Source: Streptococcus infantis SK970 (GTDB lineage Bacteria > Bacillota > Bacilli > Lactobacillales > Streptococcaceae). Taken from it: a DNA stretch of 64,000 nt. A program made the position numbers and the translations under genes. The stretch lies in contig AFUT01000001.1 in the NCBI GenBank assembly GCA_000223255.2, positions 372,001 to 436,000 of the forward strand, written 5' to 3'. Below the pieces are notes generated by a model. The model had not been told where the DNA came from, made no database searches, and was given only the letters and a program-made list of their open reading frames with translations. The stretch's first letter is position 1. Each line of letters opens with the position of its first letter. Shown here one piece after another: positions 20,767 through 30,375 of this stretch.

Positions 20767-21765
20767 ATGAATAAACGTTTAATTGGTATTATTGCAGCAT
20801 TAGCACTAGTAGTTGGAGGAAGCTTGGTCTACTCTAACTTAACGAAACAAGAAACTAAAACTGAGACAGCTAACAAAACAGCTAAGGTTGGTGTTCTACA
20901 GTTTGTCAGTCACCCATCGCTTGACTTGATTTACCAAGGAATTCAAGATGGACTCGCTGAAGAAGGCTATAAAGGCGACCAAGTTAAAATCGACTTTATG
21001 AATTCAGAAGGTGACCAAAGTAAGGTTGCTACAATGAGTAAACAATTGGTGTCAAATGGAAATGATGTTGTTGTCGGAATTGCGACACCTGCAGCTCAAG
21101 GTCTAGCAAGTGCAACAAAAGACCTTCCTGTTATCATGGCAGCTATCACAGACCCAGTTGGAGCTAACCTTGTACAAAACTTGGAAAAACCAGGTGGAAA
21201 CATCACAGGGGTATCTGACCATAACCCTGCTGAACAACAGGTTGAATTGATTAAAACATTGACTCCTGATGTTAAAACGATTGGAGCTCTTTACTCAAGT
21301 AGCGAAGATAACTCTAAATCACAAGTTGAAGAGTTCAAGGCTTACGCTGAAAAAGCTGGTTTGAAGGTAGAAACTTTTGCAGTTCCGTCTACTAACGAAA
21401 TTGCTTCTACAGTAAATGTCATGACTGGAAAAGTGGATGCAATCTGGGTTCCAATTGACAACACAATCGCATCTGCGTTCTCAACTGTAGTATCAAGTAA
21501 TCAAACAGCTAAAAAACCAATCTACCCAAGTGCAACTGCAATGGTAGAGGCAGGTGGTTTGGCATCAGTGGTTGTTGATCAACACGATCTTGGTGTGGCT
21601 ACTGGTAAGATGATCGCTAAAGTCTTGAAGGGTGAAAAGCCAGCAGACACTCCAGTCAATATCTTCTCAACTGGTAAATCAGTTATCAACAAAAAACTAG
21701 CTCAAGAACTTGGAATCACGATTCCAGAATCAGTTCTTAAAGAAGCTGGTCAAGTAATCGAATAA
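20767..21765 (+). CDS. trpX: Tryptophan ABC transporter substrate-binding protein TrpX
   Basis: 332 residues of the ABC_sub_bind family (PF04392 type). An N-terminal hydrophobic anchor (about residues 4-23, LIGIIAALALVVGGSLVY) carries no lipobox Cys, so it appears anchored by an uncleaved helix or secreted. The two-lobed binding domain begins KVGVLQFVSHPSLD. The Trp T-box upstream assigns the substrate; the protein alone would not. AAGGAG precedes it. First gene of trpXYZ. Confidence 0.88.
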   Translation: MNKRLIGIIAALALVVGGSLVYSNLTKQETKTETANKTAKVGVLQFVSHPSLDLIYQGIQDGLAEEGYKGDQVKIDFMNSEGDQSKVATMSKQLVSNGNDVVVGIATPAAQGLASATKDLPVIMAAITDPVGANLVQNLEKPGGNITGVSDHNPAEQQVELIKTLTPDVKTIGALYSSSEDNSKSQVEEFKAYAEKAGLKVETFAVPSTNEIASTVNVMTGKVDAIWVPIDNTIASAFSTVVSSNQTAKKPIYPSATAMVEAGGLASVVVDQHDLGVATGKMIAKVLKGEKPADTPVNIFSTGKSVINKKLAQELGITIPESVLKEAGQVIE

Positions 21766-21825
21766 GAATAAAGGAGGAGTTGGAGACATCTCCTCTAATT
21801 TTTAAAAGAAGGAAATGAATGTAAC

Positions 21826-22692
21826 ATGATAGTATCGATTATTTCACAAGGATTTGTCTGGGCTATTCTAGGTTTGGGAATCTTTATGACCTTTCGAATC
21901 CTCAACTTTCCAGATATGACAACCGAGGGTTCCTTCCCTCTAGGTGGAGCTGTAGCAGTAACTCTTATTACACAAGGGTTTAATCCTTTTCTTGCTACAT
22001 TAGTAGCTGTTGGAGCAGGTTGTCTTGCAGGTTTAGCGACTGGTCTTCTTTACACGAAAGGAAAGATTCCAACACTCTTGTCTGGTATTTTGGTGATGAC
22101 TTCTTGCCATTCTATCATGCTCATGATTATGGGTCGGGCAAACCTTGGGCTCTTAGGAACTAAACAAATCCAGGACGTTCTTCCTTTCTCATCTGAGGTT
22201 AATCAATTATTTACAGGTTTGATTTTTGTGACTTTGGTTATCCTTCTTATGCTTTTCTTCCTAGATACTAAATTGGGACAAGCTTATATCGCAACAGGAG
22301 ATAATCCGGATATGGCTCGTAGTTTTGGTATCAATACGGGACGTATGGAACTTATGGGCTTGATCTTGTCAAATGGTGTTATTGCCCTTGCTGGTGCCTT
22401 AATTGCCCAACAAGAAGGTTATGCGGATGTTTCTCGTGGTATCGGGGTTATCGTAGTTGGTCTTGCAAGCTTAATTATCGGTGAAGTACTCTTTAAGAGT
22501 CTTACATTAGCAGAACGCTTGGTTACTATTGTCGTTGGTTCTATTAGCTACCAATTCTTGGTATGGGGAGTCATTGCTCTCGGCTTTAACACAAGCTACC
22601 TTCGACTATATAGTGCTCTTATCCTAGCAACTTGTCTAGTCATTCCAACACTTAAGGATAAATACTTGAAAGGAGTCAAGTTAAGCAAATGA
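21826..22692 (+). CDS. trpY: Tryptophan ABC transporter permease TrpY
   Basis: 288 residues, eight to nine predicted membrane helices, of the BPD_transp_2 permease family related to branched-chain amino acid and nucleoside permeases (ILNFPDMTTEGSFPLGGAV, ATGDNPDMARSFGINTGRM). It forms the channel with TrpX and TrpZ. The ribosome site AGAAGGAAATG is adequate. The last four bases overlap the trpZ start (ATGA), indicating translational coupling. Confidence 0.88.
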   Translation: MIVSIISQGFVWAILGLGIFMTFRILNFPDMTTEGSFPLGGAVAVTLITQGFNPFLATLVAVGAGCLAGLATGLLYTKGKIPTLLSGILVMTSCHSIMLMIMGRANLGLLGTKQIQDVLPFSSEVNQLFTGLIFVTLVILLMLFFLDTKLGQAYIATGDNPDMARSFGINTGRMELMGLILSNGVIALAGALIAQQEGYADVSRGIGVIVVGLASLIIGEVLFKSLTLAERLVTIVVGSISYQFLVWGVIALGFNTSYLRLYSALILATCLVIPTLKDKYLKGVKLSK

Positions 22693-23447
22693 CAGCAATT
22701 GTAGAAATAAAAAATGCCACAAAAATTGTGAAAAATGGATTTGATGAAGAAAAGATTATTCTAAACGATGTTTCGCTTGATATTTATGAACACGACTTCA
22801 TCACAATCTTGGGTGGAAATGGTGCAGGAAAATCAACACTCTTTAATAGCATTGCAGGAACTTTGCCCTTGACTAGTGGAACTATTCGTATTATGGGTGA
22901 GGATGTGACTCATTTTAGCCCTGAAAAACGCGCTAAGTACCTTTCTCGTGTCTTTCAAGATCCAAAGATGGGAACTGCTCCACGTATGACGGTTGCAGAA
23001 AATCTCTTGATTGCTAAGTTTCGTGGTGAAAAACGTGGACTTTTTCCGAGAAGACTATCAGCTTATAAGGAAGAATTTCAAGCAACTATTGAGAAAGTCG
23101 GTAATGGTCTAGAAAAACACTTGGATACGCCGATTGAATTCTTGTCAGGTGGACAAAGACAGGCTTTGAGCCTCTTGATGGCAACCTTGAAACGTCCTGA
23201 ACTCCTTTTGTTGGATGAACATACAGCTGCTCTTGACCCTAAAACAAGTGTGGCATTGATGGAATTGACAGATGACTTTGTCAGCAAGGATCATCTGACA
23301 GCTTTGATGATTACCCACCATATGGAAGATGCTCTCAAGTATGGAAATCGCCTTATTGTTATGAAGAAAGGACGAATCATCCAAGATTTGAACAAGGATG
23401 AAAAAGCTAAGATGAAAATTTCTGATTACTATCAACTATTTGAGTAG
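22689..23447 (+). CDS. trpZ: Tryptophan ABC transporter ATP-binding protein TrpZ
   Basis: 252 residues. Walker A GGNGAGKST (about residues 40-48), Q-loop in VFQDPKMG, signature LSGGQRQALSLL, Walker B LLLLDEHTAAL and the H-loop MITHH are all present. It energises TrpXY import. Note DEH in place of the common DEP/DES after Walker B, which is usual for this subfamily. It is closed by a terminator 25 bases later. Confidence 0.9.
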   Translation: MTAIVEIKNATKIVKNGFDEEKIILNDVSLDIYEHDFITILGGNGAGKSTLFNSIAGTLPLTSGTIRIMGEDVTHFSPEKRAKYLSRVFQDPKMGTAPRMTVAENLLIAKFRGEKRGLFPRRLSAYKEEFQATIEKVGNGLEKHLDTPIEFLSGGQRQALSLLMATLKRPELLLLDEHTAALDPKTSVALMELTDDFVSKDHLTALMITHHMEDALKYGNRLIVMKKGRIIQDLNKDEKAKMKISDYYQLFE

Positions 23448-23471
23448 ATGATTTTAAATAATTGATATAAA

Positions 23472-23506
23472 AACTTGGAAGTGGAATTTTTACTTCTAAG
23501 TTTTTT
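23472..23506 (+). terminator. Terminator after trpZ
   Basis: AACTTGGAAGT / ACTTCTAAGTT hairpin (one G-U pair) and a TTTTTT run. Confidence 0.85.
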
Positions 23507-23612
23507 AGTTGTTTTTAAATATTATTTATATTTCCTTTATTGCCAGTTTTACTTTATAATAGAATCAATATAAGAATCTTAAACTTTGATAGAGGAGTAA
23601 GGAGATAAAAAC

Positions 23613-24043
23613 ATGGCATACACACAAGAAGATTTTCAGGAATGGATTTTTCAGATTGGATTTAAGATGGACTATTTCACAAGGGAGTTTGCGGAGAAAG
23701 AAGGGTTAAATTTAGACTATAGTATGCAGTCCTTGGATGATTTGGAGGCTTGGATCTTAGCTCACTACGAAGACCACCATGCTTTGATAGCAGACCGCAA
23801 GATGTTGGATTATTTGACCGTTTATATCGGTGAAACCTTTCGCAAACACCTAGGAGGAAAATGGTTTATTGACCTTAAAAATAAAAGAACGCCTATTATT
23901 CTATGCCTGTATTGACCGACCCATCCTATAGAGGAGTGGTATACAAAGCACCATTGACTTATGCAACAGCTTGTATCAGTAGAAAAGATGGTCAGTATAT
24001 TAGTAGGATATTGAAAAATAATCTCGAAAATCAGGTGAAATAG
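23613..24043 (+). CDS. Conserved hypothetical protein, frameshifted
   Basis: I do not recognise a defined function. The frame opens MAYTQEDFQEWIFQIGF after AAGGAG. It has an acidic helical first half (LDDLEAWILAHYEDHHAL) and the segment YIGETFRKHLGGKWF. The first frame ends at 23915. Adding one A to the four-A run at 23883-23886 continues NKKNAYYSMPVLTDPSYRGVVYKA to 24043, about 143 residues. The overall look, small, acidic and standalone, resembles immunity-type or DUF proteins. Flanked by the trpZ terminator and the dnaG promoter, so it is probably its own unit. Confidence 0.6.
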
Positions 24044-24155
24044 TCTTTAATTTTTCTATTTTTCTTTCAAATATTAGAATGGTTTGCTCAAAAGATTCAC
24101 TTTTTCATGACAGCTGGAAACTTATGAAATAGTATCATGTAAAGTGTATGAAATG

Positions 24156-24198
24156 GTTTACTTTTTTTCAGAAATAAGCTATACTAGTTAAAGTAAAC
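24156..24198 (+). promoter_or_regulatory. dnaG-rpoD promoter framed by a 9-bp inverted repeat
   Basis: TTTACT, 17 bases, TATACT (24157-24162 and 24180-24185). GTTTACTTT (24156-24164) covers the -35, and its exact inverse AAAGTAAAC (24190-24198) covers the start region. Arms are centred 34 bp apart. The promoter is well supported; the repeat as an operator is inferred. Confidence 0.55.
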
Positions 24199-24222
24199 TG
24201 TGATAAAATGGAGGTATTGTAT

Positions 24223-25982
24223 ATGGTTGACAAGAGAATCATCGAAGAAATCAAAAACAATACCAATATTGTCGAAATCATAGGAGAAGTGATTTCTTTA
24301 CAAAAATCTGGACGGAACTTTTTGGGGCTCTGTCCTTTTCATGGTGAAAAGACCCCTTCCTTTAACGTGGTCGAAGATAAGCAATTTTACCACTGTTTCG
24401 GTTGTGGTCGTTCTGGAGACGTCTTTAAGTTTATAGAGGAGTATCAACAAGTAACCTTTGCCGATGCTGTGAGGATCTTGGGCGAACGTCTCGGAATGCA
24501 CCTTGAAACTCCTGTACATAACCCTGTCCCATACACGTCACCCCATCAAAATCTATATGAGATGCATGACAAGGCTGCACGCTTTTATCATGCAATTCTC
24601 ATGACAACAAAAATGGGTGAGGAGGCGAGAAACTATCTCTATAAACGTGGCTTGACTGATGATGTCATTAAACACTTTATGATTGGTCTAGCCCCTGCTG
24701 AACGTTCTTATCTCTACCAACGTTTAGCTGATGATTATAGCGAAAAGAACTTGCTGGATTCGGGTCTGTTTTATCTTTCTGAGAGTAATCAATTCTTTGA
24801 TACCTTCCATAACCGGATTATATTTCCACTCTCAAACGACCAAGGAAAGGTAATTGCTTTCTCTGGACGGATTTGGCAAGAGACAGATTCTCAAACTGCC
24901 AAGTATAAAAATAGTCGGGCGACGGCGATTTTTAACAAGAGTTACGAATTATATCACTTGGATAGGGTAAAAAAGGGTCTGGTAAGGCTCATGAAATTTA
25001 TCTGATGGAAGGATTTATGGATGTTATTGCAGCCTACCGTGCTGGTATTGAAAATGCAGTAGCTTCCATGGGAACAGCCTTGACTGCTGAACATGTCGAA
25101 CATCTCAAACGCTTTACAAAAAAAGTGATTATCACTTATGATGGTGATAAGGCAGGACAAGCAGCAACCGCTAAAGCTTTGGACGAGCTTAAAGATCTAC
25201 CTGTACAAGTAGTCCAGATTCCTGATGCAATGGATCCTGATGAGTATTTACAAAAGAATTCTCCAGAGGATTTGGCTTATCTTTTATCCAATACTCGAAT
25301 CAGTCCGATTGAGTTTTATATCCATCATTACAAACCTAGTAATAGTGAAAATCTCCAAGCACAGATTGAGTTCATTGAGAAAATTGCACCTCTTATCGTC
25401 AAAGAACCTTCTATCACAGCCCAGAACACCTATATTCATTTGTTGACGGATCATTTACCATCTTTTGATTATCAACAAGTTGAGCACATTATCAACGAAA
25501 GTCGTGTTAGACAAAGACAAGAAAAAGTGAAGCAGGTTGTTAATCCGACACCAATTACTATGTCGGTTTCTAAACAATTGACGGCAGTCATGAGAGCTGA
25601 AGCACATATTCTTTATCGTATGATGGAGCACCCCCTTGTGTTGAATGATTATCGTCTGAGAGATGATTTTGCATTTGAAACTCCAGAGTTTCAGACCTTG
25701 TATGGACTCTTGATTGATAATGGTTCGATTTCTTCTGAAGACTTGGCAAATCAGACTAGAGAAGTGGAAAATGCTTGGTACCAAGTGTTAGCCTTGGATC
25801 TACCTTCTGAGATGTCTCCAGAAGAACTAAAGGAAGTAGAAGAGTCTCGTAATCGTGCTCTTTTGAATCAACAAAACTTGCAAATTAAAAAGAAAGTTCA
25901 GGAAGCTAGTCATGTAGGCGACACAGATACTGCTTTAGAAGAGCTTGAACGCTTAATTGCCCAAAAAAGAAGAATGGAGTAA
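24223..25982 (+). CDS. dnaG: DNA primase DnaG (frameshifted)
   Basis: Makes RNA primers for replication. The N-terminal zinc finger (CPFH ... CFGCG) is followed by the TOPRIM domain ([28 protein letters not shown]) and the helicase-binding C-terminus. I start at ATG 24223 ([10 protein letters not shown]) with GGAGG at 24210-24214; an ATG at 24208 overlaps that site. The frame breaks at 25005. The run at 24975-24977 has three G; four give [19 protein letters not shown]. Total about 586 residues, normal. DnaG is essential, so the break is very likely a sequence error. First gene of the dnaG-rpoD operon. Confidence 0.95.
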
Positions 25983-25984
25983 GA

Positions 25985-27094
25985 ATGGCAAAAAAACAAA
26001 AAGAAGTAACAACTTTTGATGTCCAAGTTGCAGAATTTATTCGTAACCATAAGAAAACTGGTACTGCGACAGATGATGAAATTAACAATGTCCTTGTAAT
26101 TCCTTTTGCTCTTGATGTAGAAGGCATTGAGAACCTTTTGCAACGGATTCAAGATGCAGGTATTGCAATCACTGATAACGAAGGAAATCCAAGTGAACGT
26201 GTTCTAAGTACTGAGGAAGAACCGGAACTTAGCGATGAGGACTTAATTGGTTCAACATCTGCTAAGGTTAATGATCCTGTTCGTATGTACTTGAAGGAAA
26301 TCGGTGTCGTACCTCTTCTTACTAACGAAGAAGAAAAAGAGTTAGCTCTTGCCGTTGAAGCAGGAGATGTAGAAGCGAAACAACGTCTAGCAGAGGCTAA
26401 CCTTCGTTTGGTAGTTTCTATCGCGAAACGCTATGTTGGACGCGGTATGCAATTCCTTGATTTAATCCAAGAAGGTAACATGGGGCTTATGAAAGCCGTT
26501 GATAAATTTGACTACTCTAAAGGTTTCAAATTCTCAACTTACGCAACTTGGTGGATTCGTCAGGCTATTACCCGTGCCATTGCTGATCAAGCTCGTACCA
26601 TTCGTATCCCAGTTCACATGGTGGAAACTATCAACAAGCTTGTTCGTGAACAACGTAATCTTCTTCAAGAGTTAGGACAAGATCCTACTCCTGAGCAAAT
26701 TGCAGAACGTATGGATATGACACCTGATAAAGTTCGTGAAATCCTGAAAATTGCTCAAGAACCAGTTTCTCTTGAAACACCAATTGGTGAAGAAGATGAT
26801 AGCCACCTTGGTGACTTTATCGAAGATGAAGTGATTGAAAATCCAGTTGACTATACAACTCGTATCGTCTTGCGTGAGCAGTTGGATGAAGTTCTAGATA
26901 CCTTGACTGATAGAGAAGAAAATGTTCTTCGTCTACGTTTCGGTCTTGATGATGGTAAAATGCGTACTCTAGAAGATGTGGGTAAAGTATTTAACGTCAC
27001 TCGTGAGCGTATCCGTCAGATTGAGGCAAAAGCGTTAAGAAAACTTCGCCAACCTAGTCGAAGCAAACCGCTTCGTGACTTTATCGAGGATTAA
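25985..27094 (+). CDS. rpoD: Primary sigma factor RpoD (SigA)
   Basis: 369 residues. Region 1.1-like start, region 2 ([46 protein letters not shown]), region 3 and region 4 with the -35-binding helix (ALEDV-type [18 protein letters not shown]). Housekeeping sigma factor that directs RNA polymerase to -35/-10 promoters. It starts two bases after the dnaG stop, the classic macromolecular-synthesis operon arrangement. No defects. Confidence 0.97.
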   Translation: MAKKQKEVTTFDVQVAEFIRNHKKTGTATDDEINNVLVIPFALDVEGIENLLQRIQDAGIAITDNEGNPSERVLSTEEEPELSDEDLIGSTSAKVNDPVRMYLKEIGVVPLLTNEEEKELALAVEAGDVEAKQRLAEANLRLVVSIAKRYVGRGMQFLDLIQEGNMGLMKAVDKFDYSKGFKFSTYATWWIRQAITRAIADQARTIRIPVHMVETINKLVREQRNLLQELGQDPTPEQIAERMDMTPDKVREILKIAQEPVSLETPIGEEDDSHLGDFIEDEVIENPVDYTTRIVLREQLDEVLDTLTDREENVLRLRFGLDDGKMRTLEDVGKVFNVTRERIRQIEAKALRKLRQPSRSKPLRDFIED

Positions 27095-27111
27095 GATAGA
27101 GGAGACTGAAT

Positions 27112-27441
27112 ATGGCTTACACAGAAGAGCAAATTGAAAACATCAAAACTCGCATTTTGACGGCTTTAGAAGAGGTTATCGACCCAGAATTAGGAATCGA
27201 TATCGTCAACTTAGGTCTAATTTATGAGATTCGATTTGATGGTGATACCGGTGATACTGAGATCGATATGACCTTGACGACTATGGGTTGTCCTTTGGCC
27301 GACCTCTTGACCGATCAAATCTATGATGCTATGACAGATGTGCCAGAGGTTACTAACGTTGAAGTAAAATTAGTTTGGTATCCAGCTTGGACGGTTGAAA
27401 AAATGAGTCGCTATGCACGTATCGCTTTAGGTATTAAATAG
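27112..27441 (+). CDS. MIP18/SufT-type metal-sulfur assembly protein
   Basis: 109 residues of the DUF59 family: EEVIDPELGIDIVNLGLIYEI and TLTTMGCPLADLL, with the conserved Cys in TMGCP. Family members (SufT, PaaD, MIP18) help mature iron-sulfur proteins. The precise client here is unknown. GAGGAG precedes ATG 27112, 17 bases after rpoD, so it is probably the last gene of the dnaG-rpoD operon, closed by the hairpin beyond it. Confidence 0.88.
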   Translation: MAYTEEQIENIKTRILTALEEVIDPELGIDIVNLGLIYEIRFDGDTGDTEIDMTLTTMGCPLADLLTDQIYDAMTDVPEVTNVEVKLVWYPAWTVEKMSRYARIALGIK

Positions 27442-27450
27442 AATCATATA

Positions 27451-27510
27451 AAAAGAGAAATAGTATAAGTGTTAGGAAATTCCCTAGCTTTTATGCTATC
27501 TCTCTTTTAA
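27451..27510 (+). terminator. Terminator after the MIP18-type gene
   Basis: Outer stem AAAAGAGA / TCTCTTTT and an inner imperfect stem (ATAGTATAAG with CTTTTATGCTAT), with an A-rich 5' and T-rich 3' flank; likely bidirectional in shape. Confidence 0.7.
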
Positions 27511-27534
27511 TTTGCTGATTTTCTTTCAATAAAA

Positions 27535-27543
27535 TGATATAAT
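27535..27543 (+). promoter_or_regulatory. Extended -10 promoter of cpoA, seven bases from its ATG
   Basis: TGATATAAT ends at 27543 and ATG is at 27551, so the transcript would begin at or next to the start codon (leaderless). The ATG at 27542 lies inside the -10 itself and cannot be the start. Confidence 0.65.
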
Positions 27544-27550
27544 GGATAGT

Positions 27551-28594
27551 ATGGAAAAAGAGAAATTACGCATCAATATGCTAAGTTCAAGTGAAAAGGT
27601 AGCAGGACAAGGTGTTTCTGGAGCTTATCGTGAACTTGTGCAACTTTTGAAACGTGATGCGAAAGACCAACTAATTGTAACGGAGAATCTTCCTGTAGAA
27701 GCTGATGTTACTCATTTTCATACAATCGATCTTCCTTATTATTTGTCAACATTTCAAAAGAAGCGTTCAGGTCGTAGGATTGGTTATGTCCACTTCTTGC
27801 CTGAAACCCTAGAAGGTAGTTTGAAGATTCCATTCTTTCTAAAAGGGATTGTTAAGCGCTATGTGTTTTCTTTTTATGACCGGATGGAACACCTGGTTGT
27901 GGTTAATCCTACTTTTATCGAAGATTTGGTTGCAGCTGGTATTCCTCGTGAAAAAGTGACCTATATCCCTAACTTTGTTAACAAAGAAAAATGGCACCCA
28001 CTTTCTGCAGAAAAAGTAAGTCAACTTCGACAAGATATGGGGTTGAGTGACAATCAATTTGTAGTAGTAGGAGCTGGGCAGGTTCAGAAGCGTAAGGGAA
28101 TCGATGATTTCATCACTCTTGCTGAGGAACTACCGGGCATCACCTTTATTTGGGCAGGAGGCTTCTCATTTGGTGGGATTACAGATGGCTATGAACGTTA
28201 TAAAAAAATCATGGATAATCCTCCAGAGAATCTGATTTTCCCTGGAATTGTTGAGCCAGAACGGATGAGAGAACTCTATGCTTTGGCAGATTTGTTCTTA
28301 CTTCCTAGCTATAATGAGCTCTTTCCGATGACTATTCTAGAAGCTGCGAGTTGTGAAGCTCCCATTATGCTTCGGGACTTAGATCTTTATAAGGTGATTC
28401 TAGAAGGCAATTACAGACCAACCACCGATGTGGAAGAGATGAAAGAAGCTATTTTGGAATATAGAGAGCATCCAGAAGCTTTGAAAGAGTTAAAAGAAAA
28501 GGCCAAGGCTATTTCAAGAGAATACTCAGAGAAGCATCTCCTTGAAATATGGCTTAAATTTTATCGGGAACAAGCGGCTTTAGGAAAAAAATGA
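27551..28594 (+). CDS. cpoA: Galactosyltransferase CpoA (galactosyl-glucosyl-diacylglycerol synthase)
   Basis: 347 residues, GT4 family with GT-B fold: MEKEKLRINMLSSSEKVAGQG at the N-terminus and the C-terminal donor-site motif SYNELFPMTILEAASCEAP. In the pneumococcus CpoA adds galactose to glucosyl-diacylglycerol, setting the membrane glycolipid balance and affecting beta-lactam susceptibility. ATG 27551 is chosen because the upstream in-frame ATG lies in the -10. There is no Shine-Dalgarno, fitting leaderless translation. First of a glycolipid pair. Confidence 0.88.
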   Translation: MEKEKLRINMLSSSEKVAGQGVSGAYRELVQLLKRDAKDQLIVTENLPVEADVTHFHTIDLPYYLSTFQKKRSGRRIGYVHFLPETLEGSLKIPFFLKGIVKRYVFSFYDRMEHLVVVNPTFIEDLVAAGIPREKVTYIPNFVNKEKWHPLSAEKVSQLRQDMGLSDNQFVVVGAGQVQKRKGIDDFITLAEELPGITFIWAGGFSFGGITDGYERYKKIMDNPPENLIFPGIVEPERMRELYALADLFLLPSYNELFPMTILEAASCEAPIMLRDLDLYKVILEGNYRPTTDVEEMKEAILEYREHPEALKELKEKAKAISREYSEKHLLEIWLKFYREQAALGKK

Positions 28595-28602
28595 GGTAGT
28601 AT

Positions 28603-29919
28603 ATGCGAATTGGATTATTTACAGATACTTATTTCCCACAGGTTTCGGGTGTTGCAACCAGTATTCGAACCTTAAAAACAGAGCTTGAAAAGCAAGGGCA
28701 TGCAGTCTTTATCTTCACAACAACCGATAAGGATGTCAATCGTTATGAAGACTGGCGGATTATTCGTATTCCTAGTGTTCCTTTCTTTGCCTTTAAAGAC
28801 CGTCGTTTCGCTTACCGTGGATTTACGAAAGCTCTTGAGATTGCTAAACAATATAAACTTGATATTATTCATACGCAAACTGAGTTTTCTCTTGGTTTGT
28901 TAGGAATCTGGATTGCTCGTGAATTGAAAATTCCAGTTATTCATACCTATCACACCCAGTACGAAGATTATGTTCACTATATTGCCAAGGGGATGTTGAT
29001 TCGTCCTAGCATGGTCAAATATCTTGTCCGAGGTTTTCTGCATGATGTTGATGGAGTTATATGTCCGAGTGAAATTGTACGTGACCTTTTATCTGATTAT
29101 AAGGTAAAAGTTGAAAAGCGTGTCATTCCTACAGGTATTGAGCTTGCCAAATTTGAACGCCCTGAGATTGGTCCTGAACACATTAGTGACCTAAGGGATA
29201 AACTAGGGATCCAACAAGACGAAAAGATGCTTCTAAGTCTTTCTCGAGTCTCTTACGAGAAGAATATTCAAGCAGTTCTTAAAGCTTTACCAGATGTCCT
29301 AAAAGAAGAACCAAATGTTAAACTGGTTGTAGCTGGAGATGGACCTTATTTAGACAAACTTAAGGAACAAGCAGAAGATTTAAAAATTCAAGATTCTGTT
29401 ATCTTTACAGGTATGATTCCGCCAAATGAGACGGCACTCTATTATAAGGCAGCCGATTTCTTCATATCGGCTTCTACAAGTGAGACTCAGGGATTGACTT
29501 ATCTGGAAAGTTTAGCTAGTAAGACACCTGTTATTGCCCATGGTAATCCTTATTTGGATAATCTCATCAATGATAAAATGTTCGGAACCCTTTATTATGA
29601 GGAAAGAGACTTGGCAGGAGCGATTCTTGAGGCTTTACTTGCTACACCGTCAATGGATGAAAAACACTTGGCTGAAAAATTATATGAAATTTCTGCTGAG
29701 AATTTTGGTAGAAGAGTCCATGAATTTTATCTAGACGTCATTATTTCAAATAATTTTGCCAAAGAAACAGGGGCTGACGAACCTGTTACAAAACGTATTT
29801 TAAAGACAGTCTTCTATATTCCGCAACAGGCCGTTACTATGCCAGTTAAAGGTTCTAGACGTATGCTTAAGGTATCTAGAAAACAATTAAGAAATTTAAG
29901 AAAATACTTGAATGATTAA
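28603..29919 (+). CDS. 1,2-diacylglycerol 3-alpha-glucosyltransferase
   Basis: 438 residues, GT4 family (MRIGLFTDTYFPQVSGVATSI; donor-site SASTSETQGLTYLESLASKTP). In the pneumococcus the gene after cpoA makes monoglucosyl-diacylglycerol, the acceptor for CpoA and the lipid anchor of lipoteichoic acid. The C-terminal extension is rich in Lys/Arg (SRRMLKVSRKQLRNLRKYL), suited to membrane surface binding. It begins eight bases after cpoA with a GAGGTAG site, so the two are cotranscribed. Confidence 0.88.
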   Translation: MRIGLFTDTYFPQVSGVATSIRTLKTELEKQGHAVFIFTTTDKDVNRYEDWRIIRIPSVPFFAFKDRRFAYRGFTKALEIAKQYKLDIIHTQTEFSLGLLGIWIARELKIPVIHTYHTQYEDYVHYIAKGMLIRPSMVKYLVRGFLHDVDGVICPSEIVRDLLSDYKVKVEKRVIPTGIELAKFERPEIGPEHISDLRDKLGIQQDEKMLLSLSRVSYEKNIQAVLKALPDVLKEEPNVKLVVAGDGPYLDKLKEQAEDLKIQDSVIFTGMIPPNETALYYKAADFFISASTSETQGLTYLESLASKTPVIAHGNPYLDNLINDKMFGTLYYEERDLAGAILEALLATPSMDEKHLAEKLYEISAENFGRRVHEFYLDVIISNNFAKETGADEPVTKRILKTVFYIPQQAVTMPVKGSRRMLKVSRKQLRNLRKYLND

Positions 29920-29944
29920 GATGTTCTGAAGAAGGGAAAAAACA

Positions 29945-30136
29945 ATGAATAAGAAATTGATGAGAAGTGGTAGAGACCAAAAAATTGGTGGTGTCTGCGC
30001 AGGAGTAGCACATTATTTTGATATTGACCCTACAATTGTTCGTGTTATTTGGGGAGTTTTAGCTTTATGTTATGGAGCTGGAATTGTTGCTTACTTGATT
30101 TTGTGGGCTATCGCTCCTGTGTCAGATGAATTTTAA
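29945..30136 (+). CDS. PspC-domain small membrane protein
   Basis: 63 residues: a basic start (MNKKLMRSGRDQKIGGVCAGVA), then the PspC signature HYFDIDPTIVRVIWG and one long hydrophobic helix. PspC proteins sense or relay envelope stress in other bacteria; no function is shown for this short streptococcal form. It lies in the glycolipid operon directly after the glucosyltransferase. Confidence 0.88.
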   Translation: MNKKLMRSGRDQKIGGVCAGVAHYFDIDPTIVRVIWGVLALCYGAGIVAYLILWAIAPVSDEF

Positions 30137-30165
30137 AATTATAATATAATAGTAAAGGAGAAAAT

Positions 30166-30299
30166 ATGGCATTCGGTGATAATGGTAAACGTAAAAAACA
30201 TTCTTTGAAAAATTGACAATGTTTGTTGTATTAATCATGTTGTTTGTTACTTTAGCAGGTATTTTTGCGACTGCAATTGGTGTATTCAGCAGATTCTAA
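30166..30299 (+). CDS. DUF4044 small membrane protein, frameshifted
   Basis: ATG 30166 follows AAAGGAG. The first frame stops after 16 residues. Adding one A to the six-A run at 30193-30198 gives a 44-residue protein: basic, glycine-containing N-terminus (MAFGDNGKRKK), then a single hydrophobic helix (FVVLIMLFVTLAGIFATAIG). This is the DUF4044 pattern seen in lactic acid bacteria. Role unknown; it ends the cpoA operon. Confidence 0.75.
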
Positions 30300-30334
30300 A
30301 TTGCTAGTTGTAGGATCTATTTCTAATAGTTGGT

Positions 30335-30359
30335 GACTGGGATTTTCCCAGCCCTTTTT
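30335..30359 (+). terminator. Probable terminator before obg
   Basis: ACTGGG / CCCAG hairpin with an ATTTT loop followed by CCCTTTTT. Short stem, moderate support. Confidence 0.55.
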
Positions 30360-30375
30360 AAAGTGAGAAGAGAAT

